Below, one piece after another: positions 1-6,176 of a stretch of 11,290 nucleotides of DNA. Position 1 is the first letter of the stretch, and each line of letters begins with the position of its first letter. The position numbers were made by a program, and so were the translations under genes. Under the pieces are notes generated by a model. It searched no databases. It had not been told where the DNA came from and worked only from the letters and a program-made list of their open reading frames with translations. This DNA is from Chlamydiota bacterium (GTDB lineage: Bacteria; Chlamydiota; Chlamydiia; Chlamydiales; SM23-39): assembly GCA_021772195.1 (NCBI GenBank), contig JAJFML010000045.1, positions 1 through 11,290 on the forward strand, in the 5' to 3' direction.

Positions 1-2051
1 CCAGAAAAGTTCGAAAAGGGAAAAAAGGGATCTCAGCTGGAAGAGTTCAATCCGTTGCTCTCAAGCTTGTAGTTGATCGCGAAAAAGAGATTGATGCTTT
101 CATCCCCACTGAATATTGGAACCTAAAAGCGCTTTTAAGACCCAAAGTCAGTGACAAACCGTTCGAGGCTTCCCTCTACTCAGTTAATGGAAAAAAAGTA
201 GAAAAAGAAGATTCAGGCAAGAAAAATATTTTCCTCATTCCTGATGAAAAGACAGCTCTTAAATTGCTCGAAAAGCTTAAAAAAGCATCATACGTTGTAA
301 AAGCTGTTAACAAAAAAGAGAAAAAAAGAAATCCTGTTCCCCCCTTTATTACCTCTACTCTTCAGCAAGAAGCATCCAGACACTTTGGTTTTCAATCAAA
401 TAGAACGATGGGTATCGCCCAAGGCCTCTATGAAGGTATTGATCTTGGAAAAGAAGGAACTGAGGGTCTCATAACCTATATGAGAACAGACTCTGTGGTG
501 GTGGCTAAAGAAGCCATCAGTGCATCTCGCTCCTTCATCAAGAAAAATTTTGGGAAAGAGTACCTTCCTGAAAAACCTGTAAATTACAAAAGCAAGAAAA
601 GCGCTCAAGAGGCCCACGAAGCCATTCGCCCAACTAATCTCGACCATCCTCCTGAAATGGTAAAAAAATATTTGGATGCAGACCAGTTTAAACTCTACTC
701 TCTCATTTGGAAACGTTTTATCGCCTCACAAATGAACCCAGCCATTTACGACACTGTCTCTTGTGATGTTGAAACCGATCAAAAAATGATTCTGAGAGCT
801 ACCGGCTCCACAATGAAATTTAAAGGTTTTCTCGCAGCATACGAAGAGAAGAAAGATATTGGAGAGGAAAAAGAAGAAGGAGATGATGAAAAACTTCTTC
901 CTCAATTAGAAGAAGGCCTCGCCCTTCTACTTAAACACGCAACCAGTGCTCAATCATTTACCAAACCCCCTCCAAGATTTACAGAAGCCTCTCTAGTTCG
1001 TGAACTTGAAAAATCAGAGATTGGTAGACCGAGTACCTACGCGTCTATTATGAATAAAATCCAGAGCCGCGAATACACGACAAAAGAATCGGGTGCATTG
1101 AAGCCAACGGAACTTGGAAAAATCATCGCACAGATGCTCGAAGAGAACTTCAAATCGATTATGGATGTTGGCTTTACAGCCAGAATGGAAGATGCTTTAG
1201 AACAAATTGCTCAGGATAAAGTTAAGTGGAAATCACTGATTAAGAGCTTCTGGGAAGAGTTTATTCCCCTTGTTGAAAAAGCACAGAAGGAAGCTCAAGT
1301 CCCCAAATTAATGACCGATATCGATTGTCCAAAATGTGGCAAGAAACTTCAGAAGATCTGGTCAAGGGACAAATATTTCTATGGTTGCAGCAACTATCCG
1401 GATTGTAGCTATACCACTCCCATTGAAGCTCTCGACTTTAATAAAGAAGATTATGCTGATGATTTCGATTGGGAGCAAAAATGCCCACAATGTAAATCTG
1501 ATATGCTGCTCAGACACGGACGTTATGGAGCCTTTTTGGGCTGCACCAAGTATCCCGACTGTAATGGCATTGTAAACATTCCCAAAAAAGGCGAAGAGGT
1601 CATCGACTACGGTGACATGCCAAAATGTCCAGCTAAAGGATGCGAGGGGATGATTGTTCCTAGAAAGTCCCGATTTGGAAAAACTTTTTACTCTTGCAGC
1701 ACTTTCCCCAATTGTGATGTTATCGTAAATGACCTGGACGATCTCTCAGAAAAATATAAAGATCATCCCAAAACAGCCTATCAGAAGAAAGCTAAAGGGA
1801 AAAAAACTGCATCTGGCAGAGGAAAATTAACTCTTTCAAAAGAACTCTCAGCAGTGCTTGGAGAAAAAGAGCTTAGCCGTGGTGATGTGATCAAAAAGAT
1901 TTGGGCTTACATCAAAGAACATGACCTGCAAGATCCTAAAAATAAACGCTTAATTGTCCCTGACAAAAAGCTCGCCAAAGTTTTTGGGTCGAACGAATCA
2001 ATTGATATGATGCAGCTCTCAAGAGTTCTTGGCCCTCACATGAAAAGGTAA
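1..2051 (+). CDS. topA: DNA topoisomerase I with C-terminal SWIB domain (5'-truncated by window edge)
   Basis: Type IA topoisomerase, which relaxes negative supercoils through a transient 5'-phosphotyrosine link. The frame is open from base 3, so the first internal Met (264) is not the start; 682 residues are present, and the TOPRIM-bearing N-terminus (roughly 150 residues, judged against E. coli TopA) lies off the left edge. Visible landmarks: SAGRVQS at 33-53; active-site motif GLITYMRTDS with the catalytic Tyr codon at 477-479; SAQEAHEAIRPT near 598-633; EIGRPSTYASI near 1018-1050. Three C4 zinc ribbons follow (about 1326-1406, 1482-1562, 1626-1716), with spacings CX2CX16CX5C twice and CX4CX17CX5C. 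A basic linker then leads to a SWIB domain (about 1824-2048, beginning KLTLSKELSAVLG, ending SRVLGPHMKR). SWIB is otherwise best known from eukaryotic chromatin proteins; its fusion to TopA is a chlamydial trait. The identification is firm; what SWIB does here is not shown by sequence. Confidence 0.97.
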   Translation, partial: RKVRKGKKGISAGRVQSVALKLVVDREKEIDAFIPTEYWNLKALLRPKVSDKPFEASLYSVNGKKVEKEDSGKKNIFLIPDEKTALKLLEKLKKASYVVKAVNKKEKKRNPVPPFITSTLQQEASRHFGFQSNRTMGIAQGLYEGIDLGKEGTEGLITYMRTDSVVVAKEAISASRSFIKKNFGKEYLPEKPVNYKSKKSAQEAHEAIRPTNLDHPPEMVKKYLDADQFKLYSLIWKRFIASQMNPAIYDTVSCDVETDQKMILRATGSTMKFKGFLAAYEEKKDIGEEKEEGDDEKLLPQLEEGLALLLKHATSAQSFTKPPPRFTEASLVRELEKSEIGRPSTYASIMNKIQSREYTTKESGALKPTELGKIIAQMLEENFKSIMDVGFTARMEDALEQIAQDKVKWKSLIKSFWEEFIPLVEKAQKEAQVPKLMTDIDCPKCGKKLQKIWSRDKYFYGCSNYPDCSYTTPIEALDFNKEDYADDFDWEQKCPQCKSDMLLRHGRYGAFLGCTKYPDCNGIVNIPKKGEEVIDYGDMPKCPAKGCEGMIVPRKSRFGKTFYSCSTFPNCDVIVNDLDDLSEKYKDHPKTAYQKKAKGKKTASGRGKLTLSKELSAVLGEKELSRGDVIKKIWAYIKEHDLQDPKNKRLIVPDKKLAKVFGSNESIDMMQLSRVLGPHMKR

Positions 2052-2061
2052 ACTTCCTTTT

Positions 2062-3171
2062 ATGATGAAAAAGAAAATCTGTATTGATGCCAGAATGCTT
2101 TATTATTCAGGCATCGGTACCTATTTACGAAATATTCTTTTTCATTTACAAGAGACTCCTTATGAAATTTCTCTAATTATCCACCCCAAAGATAGAGATA
2201 AGCTTCCTTGGCTAAAAAGTTTTCGCCTTATCTACTGCTCCTCTAAAATTTATTCTCTAAAAGAGCAGGCATCTCTCCCGTTCAAAATCCCCAAATGCGA
2301 CCTATTTTGGTCACCACACATTAATATCCCTCTTCTTCCTATCAGAGCAAAAAAACTTCTTGTCACCATTCATGACATCTTTCACTTAGCTCATTTTTTT
2401 AATCTTTCGAAAGCTCAGAAGAGCTACACGAGCATCATTTTTAAAAACCTTATGAAGAAGGCAGATAAAATAGTTACCGATTCAAAATTTACTCGATATG
2501 AAATTCATCGGTTTTTTCCTCTTCATAGAGATTTAATCGAAGTGATCCCATTAGGAGTTGATTTTGATTTTTTTTCCAATATATCTTCTGAAAACCTCAA
2601 AAGTGTAAAAAAAGAATACCAATTGCCTTCAAAATTTTTCCTTTTTGTGGGGAACCTAAAAGAAAATAAAAATCTTCCAAATCTTTTAAAAGCCTTCAAA
2701 CAGTTTGTTTTATCTGGAGATCACGATCACTCCTTACTGATTGTTGGAAAAAAGGCTGGCTTTATCCGCTCACAGCCTTTAGCTAAATTCATAGAAAAGG
2801 AAGATTTACGTGAAAGAGTTCGCCTTTTAGGGTTTGTCCCTGAAAATGACCTTCCTTCGCTTTACAAGCTTGCTACTGCCTTTGTATTTCCTTCCTTATA
2901 TGAAGGCTTTGGTCTTCCTGTTTTGGAGGCCATGAGCGCAGGAACTGCTGTAATTGCATCAAAAGCTGCGAGTATTCCAGAAGTAGCAAAGGATGCGGCT
3001 CTTTACATTGATCCCGATGATCCAGTCTCTATTTTGGAAGCGATGAAAACAATTTCTAAAAACACCTCTCTTCAAAAGGACCAAATTGAAAAGGGGATAC
3101 TAAACGCACAATCGTTTTCGTGGAAAGTTACTGCAAAAAACCACCTTCAGCAGATGGAAACCTTATTATAA
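2062..3171 (+). CDS. Glycosyltransferase family 4 (GT-B fold), possibly a mannosyltransferase
   Basis: 369-residue retaining GT4 glycosyltransferase, probably cytosolic or peripheral to the inner membrane, as no signal peptide or membrane span is seen. The N-terminal Rossmann domain opens with KICIDARMLYYSGIGTYLRN, whose GIGTY loop is typical of GT4 enzymes. The C-terminal donor-binding domain starts near residue 190 (FFLFVGNLKENKNLPNLLKA) and has the EX7E motif in YEGFGLPVLEAMSAG (Glu281 and Glu289), followed by the usual IPEVAKDAALYIDPDD stretch. Length is normal for the family. The gene starts 10 bp after the topA stop, so cotranscription is likely. ATG 2062 is followed at once by ATG 2065, and either could start; the purine run AAAAGG at 2043-2048, inside the end of topA, is the only nearby Shine-Dalgarno-like sequence. 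Donor and acceptor cannot be read from sequence; GDP-mannose is suggested only by the nearby ManC-like gene. Confidence 0.9.
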   Translation: MMKKKICIDARMLYYSGIGTYLRNILFHLQETPYEISLIIHPKDRDKLPWLKSFRLIYCSSKIYSLKEQASLPFKIPKCDLFWSPHINIPLLPIRAKKLLVTIHDIFHLAHFFNLSKAQKSYTSIIFKNLMKKADKIVTDSKFTRYEIHRFFPLHRDLIEVIPLGVDFDFFSNISSENLKSVKKEYQLPSKFFLFVGNLKENKNLPNLLKAFKQFVLSGDHDHSLLIVGKKAGFIRSQPLAKFIEKEDLRERVRLLGFVPENDLPSLYKLATAFVFPSLYEGFGLPVLEAMSAGTAVIASKAASIPEVAKDAALYIDPDDPVSILEAMKTISKNTSLQKDQIEKGILNAQSFSWKVTAKNHLQQMETLL

Positions 3172-3191
3172 TAAGAATTTTTACAGTTGAG

Positions 3192-3236
3192 AATATACAC
3201 ATTCCAACTAAAGAATTGAGTAGGAGTGTGTATATT
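3192..3236. terminator. Hairpin between converging genes, probable bidirectional terminator
   Basis: Inverted repeat with 14-base arms AATATACACATTCC (3192-3205) and GGAGTGTGTATATT (3223-3236). All positions pair, one as G-U, around a 17-nt loop. It fills the 64-bp gap between the GT4 gene and the converging manC-like gene, and its right arm touches the manC stop codon. No long U-tract follows on the plus strand (TTTAAG region). On the minus strand a short run of A/U appears only about 10 nt beyond the stem. It may therefore be a non-canonical terminator or an mRNA 3'-end stabiliser. Confidence 0.6.
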
Positions 3237-4246
3237 TAAGTAGAAAAGGAATGGTTCTTTGGAAGTTCCTGGAGAAAGTCCTTAATTTTTTGAGATTCGC
3301 TCTTTTTGGCTACTAAAATGACTTCTTTGGTTTCGATGATTATGAGATCTTCAAGACCAATACATGCAATTTTTTTCTCCGAGCTTATCATTAAACAGTT
3401 AGAGGTCTCTTTCTCAACCACAGACCCAATTTTTACATTGTTATTATGGTCTTTCTCTAAGATTTTATGAACACTATGCCAAGAACCGACATCAGACCAT
3501 GAAATATCTAAAGGGGAAACAACAATGTTCTTGGTTTTTTCCATAAGAGCATAATCGATAGAAAGAGAGGGAATAGTGTTAAAATCATCTCCCATAATTT
3601 CTGGACAATGGAGAAGGCACTCTTTCTCAAATGTCTCAACGGAAAAGGCGAACATTCCAGAATTCCAAAGAAAGTTGCCATCTCTTAAATACTTTTCAGC
3701 AAGTTTCTTATTTGGCTTCTCAACAAACTTTTCAACATCGTAAATACCCCGTGAAAGCTCATTTCCTTTCTTTATGTAACCATAGCCTGTTTCAGGTTCA
3801 TAAGGGTTAATGCCAAAAGTGACAATCTTACCTTCCGAGGCAAAGCGCGCGCACTCTTGAACTCTCTCAAAAAACACTTCTTTTGATTCCATAAAATGAT
3901 CAGAGGGAACAAATAAAAGATGGGTGTTTTTTGATCCTGTTTTTTTATAAATTTCCTTCACGGCAAAGGAAATAGCTGGACCTGTATTTTTTGGAGAGGG
4001 TACTTTAAGAATTGTAAGCTCTTTTTTCCCTTCAAATTGCTTGATCTGTTTTTTAACAAGCGGCTCTAAAAAATCATTTGTAACGATAAAGATCTCATCA
4101 CAAAAAGGGGCATTACTGAACCTCTCAACTGTTTTCTGCAAAAGCGATTTTCCATCACCAAAATGCAAAAACTGTTTAGGAAAGCTCTTGCGAGAGATAG
4201 GCCAGAGCCTCTGTCCGCCGCCGCCTGAAAGAATTACAATTTTCAT
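3236..4246 (-). CDS. manC: Mannose-1-phosphate guanylyltransferase (GDP-mannose pyrophosphorylase), short form
   Basis: Catalyses mannose-1-phosphate + GTP to GDP-mannose + PPi in the cytosol, supplying activated mannose (and potentially GDP-fucose/rhamnose-type derivatives). The 336-residue product begins MKIVILSGGGGQRLWPISRK, the nucleotidyltransferase signature loop with Arg13; PKQF follows at 23-26. Other family landmarks are FVPSDH (112-117), PETGYGYI (151-158), VEKFVEKP (171-178), LWNSGMF (193-199) and DISWSDVGSW (247-256). The C-terminal phosphomannose isomerase (cupin) domain of bifunctional AlgA/ManC enzymes is absent, so the protein is monofunctional and the isomerase and mutase must be elsewhere. 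The start is supported by AAAGG eight bases upstream. It lies 31 nt downstream of the sulfotransferase-like gene on the same strand, so the two are probably cotranscribed. Other sugar-1-P nucleotidyltransferases (GlmU, RfbA) fit less well. Confidence 0.92.
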   Translation of the reverse strand: MKIVILSGGGGQRLWPISRKSFPKQFLHFGDGKSLLQKTVERFSNAPFCDEIFIVTNDFLEPLVKKQIKQFEGKKELTILKVPSPKNTGPAISFAVKEIYKKTGSKNTHLLFVPSDHFMESKEVFFERVQECARFASEGKIVTFGINPYEPETGYGYIKKGNELSRGIYDVEKFVEKPNKKLAEKYLRDGNFLWNSGMFAFSVETFEKECLLHCPEIMGDDFNTIPSLSIDYALMEKTKNIVVSPLDISWSDVGSWHSVHKILEKDHNNNVKIGSVVEKETSNCLMISSEKKIACIGLEDLIIIETKEVILVAKKSESQKIKDFLQELPKNHSFST

Positions 4247-4277
4247 CTATACAACCTTTGTAAATGAGCTCAAGTGT

Positions 4278-5078
4278 TTACCAATCAGAATCTTTTTCAT
4301 AGCCAAATGCTAATAGAAATTCATTCCACCTTCCATGAGACTTAAAATCCTGAATTAACTTTTTATTAAATTGCTTTTTCCATCTACCCATGACTCCATG
4401 ACGAAATGTTTTAAAACCATGCTGATTCAGTGGGCCCCAGCTGTTATGAAAAGCTAGGTTTGCATTTTCCAGTGGCAATCCTACAAATTCTGCAATCTCT
4501 TTTAGAGTATTATACTGCACTTCGTTATTGCCAAAACCCTCAGATCCGATTAAATCTTCATAACGAACAATTAAAACGTTAGGAAAATCTCTCGCTGCAA
4601 GAGCTACCTCAAATCCACTGTAAATCTTTTCCGAACCAATTATCAGGTTACTTCTTTTCATCTTAACCATTTCTGAGACCTGTTCACACTGACTCAAAAG
4701 ATGAAAGTCAGGATTGTTTTCTACTGGCTTCCACCAGTAATCCCAAGGTTGAAACTTTCCCACGCTAACGGATTCTTCATTTGCAAATTCTTGAGCAGAC
4801 AATAGAGCATCTCTAGGATCTCTAATAATAATCACATATTTGGTTGAGCTATTTTTTTTAAAAGTACTAATTTCTCTTTTGAAGTTGTCAGGATGAGGAA
4901 ACAGTTTTCCATGAGTAAAGCTCATCCCATCTAAATAATAAACCACCTTTTCAAGAAGATGGGTTCCACACTTGGGTACTCCTGTAAAATAAAATAGATT
5001 CCCAGCCTCACAGGTCTGCGGAAAAGCATTCAGAGAAAAGAATGCTAAGATAAATTTAAGGAAAATGAGCCTGCTCAT
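4278..5078 (-). CDS. Sulfotransferase-like protein with N-terminal signal peptide
   Basis: 266-residue protein with the two PAPS-binding elements of P-loop sulfotransferases: a 5'-phosphosulfate loop GVPKCGTHLL (33-42; Lys36, compare PKSGTTW) and a 3'-phosphate motif IIIRDPRDALLS (83-94; Arg86, Ser94). Further support comes from VRYEDL (171-176) and the late FRHGVMGRWKKQF (225-237), resembling the RKGxxGDWKNxF element. Family members transfer sulfate from PAPS to hydroxyls or amines of carbohydrates, lipids or small molecules. The N-terminus, MSRLIFLKFILAFFSLNA followed by FPQTCEAG, reads as a Sec signal peptide (cleavage near residue 18 or 25) or signal anchor, so the enzyme is predicted to leave the cytosol, which is unusual for a bacterial PAPS-dependent enzyme. 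A GGTGG ribosome site lies seven bases upstream of the ATG. It precedes the manC-like gene and diverges from the GT17 gene. The acceptor is unknown and activity is unproven. Confidence 0.78.
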   Translation of the reverse strand: MSRLIFLKFILAFFSLNAFPQTCEAGNLFYFTGVPKCGTHLLEKVVYYLDGMSFTHGKLFPHPDNFKREISTFKKNSSTKYVIIIRDPRDALLSAQEFANEESVSVGKFQPWDYWWKPVENNPDFHLLSQCEQVSEMVKMKRSNLIIGSEKIYSGFEVALAARDFPNVLIVRYEDLIGSEGFGNNEVQYNTLKEIAEFVGLPLENANLAFHNSWGPLNQHGFKTFRHGVMGRWKKQFNKKLIQDFKSHGRWNEFLLAFGYEKDSDW

Positions 5079-5120
5079 AGAAAAACCACCATTAAACTAG
5101 TTAAGAATTCAAAGAAGAGC

Positions 5121-5149
5121 AGTATATAGAACACAAAAAGTTTTTTCAT
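5121..5149 (-). promoter_or_regulatory. Candidate sigma-70-type promoter for the sulfotransferase-manC pair
   Basis: On the minus strand, ATGAAA (5149-5144, 4/6 match to TTGACA) is separated by 17 nt from TATACT (5126-5121, 5/6 match to TATAAT). The predicted transcript would begin near 5114, giving a leader of about 36 nt that holds the GGTGG ribosome site. Visual match only. Confidence 0.4.
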
Positions 5150-5200
5150 GTATAAAAACGGACCAACATATGTGCCCCCACTAATTTTAACCGCTTTTTC

Positions 5201-5229
5201 TTGTTTTTCTCGCAAGGAGCAATTATCCT
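5201..5229 (+). promoter_or_regulatory. Weak candidate promoter for the GT17 gene
   Basis: TTGTTT (5201-5206, 3/6 match to TTGACA), a 17-nt spacer, then TATCCT (5224-5229, 4/6 match to TATAAT). This would place the start of transcription about 20 nt upstream of the ATG at 5256. The match is weak, but this is the best-placed pair in the 177-bp divergent gap, which otherwise contains only short A/T runs and no clear inverted repeat or operator. Confidence 0.25.
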
Positions 5230-5244
5230 TTTTTGCTTACAATT

Positions 5245-5249
5245 GAAGG
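5245..5249 (+). promoter_or_regulatory. Ribosome binding site of the GT17 gene
   Basis: GAAGG lies six bases before the ATG at 5256. It supports that start, and so places the hydrophobic N-terminus (the putative signal peptide) inside the protein. Confidence 0.6.
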
Positions 5250-5255
5250 CTTGAA

Positions 5256-6077
5256 ATGAAAAAACTGATACTTACTCTTTTCCTCTTTCCTCTTTTTTTA
5301 TCCGCAAACAGACCTTTGGTATATGATTGCTTTATCTTTTTTAATGAACTAGATCTTCTAGAAATCCGCTTAAATGAGCTCTACGATGATGTTGACCATT
5401 TTGTTCTTATAGAGAGCATAGAAACATTTAGAGGGAATGTAAAGCCGCTTTACTTTCAAGAAAACAAACACCTATTTAAAAAATTTGAGGACAAAATTAT
5501 ACATGTTGTCCTAAGAGCAAATATCCCAACTAATGATCCATGGGACAGGGAAAAATTCCAAAGAAATCAAATTATACGGGGATTAAATGGGTGTAAACTT
5601 GACGATATCGTTATGATTTCTGATGTGGATGAAATTCCCAGACATGAAATGATAGAGATCATCAAACAAAGAATTTTCGAAAATCCTCTCTCTCCGATCA
5701 CATGTCTTCAAAAAATGTACAAGATCAATTTCAATAGAGAATATCCTGAAATGTGGAAAGGAACAACAGCTATAGCATTTCATTCTCTTTTAAAAACCAC
5801 TCCAGAGCAATTACGGCGGCGTAAAAGACACCGCTGTCCAGTTCTAGAAGATGCAGGGTGGCACTTTAGTTCAATGGGAGATTACAATCAATATGTGACC
5901 AAACTAGAGTCTTTTTCTCACTCCGAGGAGGATATTCCACAATTCAAAACGGTTGAATACTATGAAACTGCTAAAAAATCCTTCCAATGGGTCCCTATAG
6001 ACGAAAGCTACCCACAATGTATTCAAGATAATAGGGACTTCTATAGAGAAAAGGGGCTTATTGAAGACAATCATTAG
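5256..6077 (+). CDS. Glycosyltransferase family 17 protein (MGAT3/GnT-III-like) with signal peptide
   Basis: 273-residue protein resembling GT17, the family of animal beta-1,4-mannosyl-glycoprotein beta-1,4-N-acetylglucosaminyltransferase, which adds the bisecting GlcNAc to N-glycans. Seen here: YDCFIFFNELDLLEIRLNEL (23-42), VDHFVLIES (46-54) with TFRGNVKPLYF (57-67), the DREKFQRNQI stretch (97-106), DDIVMISDVDEIPR (116-129), whose DVD is the likely metal/nucleotide-sugar motif, and GWHFSSMG (201-208) followed by KLESFSH. The N-terminus MKKLILTLFLFPLFLSA|N is a short basic start plus hydrophobic core ending in a plausible Sec cleavage site, so export is predicted. The body is close to a bare catalytic domain, without the stem or transmembrane anchor of the animal Golgi enzymes. 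It diverges from the sulfotransferase-like gene. Bacterial and viral GT17 members exist but their acceptors are largely unknown, so donor and acceptor are not claimed. Confidence 0.85.
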   Translation: MKKLILTLFLFPLFLSANRPLVYDCFIFFNELDLLEIRLNELYDDVDHFVLIESIETFRGNVKPLYFQENKHLFKKFEDKIIHVVLRANIPTNDPWDREKFQRNQIIRGLNGCKLDDIVMISDVDEIPRHEMIEIIKQRIFENPLSPITCLQKMYKINFNREYPEMWKGTTAIAFHSLLKTTPEQLRRRKRHRCPVLEDAGWHFSSMGDYNQYVTKLESFSHSEEDIPQFKTVEYYETAKKSFQWVPIDESYPQCIQDNRDFYREKGLIEDNH

Positions 6078-6176
6078 TTGAAATGAACTCTTCACACCAA
6101 TTTTTGGAGTATAAGCTCGTCTACATAGATTTTAACGAATTATTATCCTAAACTGTATCTTATTTAATACTTTCAA

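Noticed and set aside
396..647. Open frame on the minus strand inside topA.
   Set aside because: It lies entirely opposite the conserved TopA active-site region and shows no family signal; a shadow of the real gene. The same applies to antisense or out-of-frame stretches within manC, GT17, the ABC exporter, uvrB and tyrP.
4278..5078. Lipoprotein signal for the sulfotransferase-like protein (Cys23 after the hydrophobic stretch).
   Set aside because: The residues before Cys23 (Phe-Pro-Gln-Thr) do not fit a lipobox, so a normal signal peptide or anchor is favoured.
5148..5246. 32-codon open frame on the plus strand upstream of the GT17 gene, its stop overlapping the GT17 ribosome site; possible leader peptide.
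   Set aside because: It has no good ribosome site, no recognisable composition or motif, and overlaps the region where promoters are expected. A frame of this size can arise by chance in AT-rich DNA.
6104..6131. Promoter for the ABC exporter (TTGGAG, 16-nt spacer, TAGATT).
   Set aside because: The elements match the consensus at only 3/6 and 4/6 positions in a short AT-rich gap, not enough to list as a feature; cotranscription with the GT17 gene is equally possible.
6083..6151. 22-codon open frame beginning 6 bases after the GT17 stop.
   Set aside because: Too short, no Shine-Dalgarno sequence, and no homology recognisable by eye; most likely chance.
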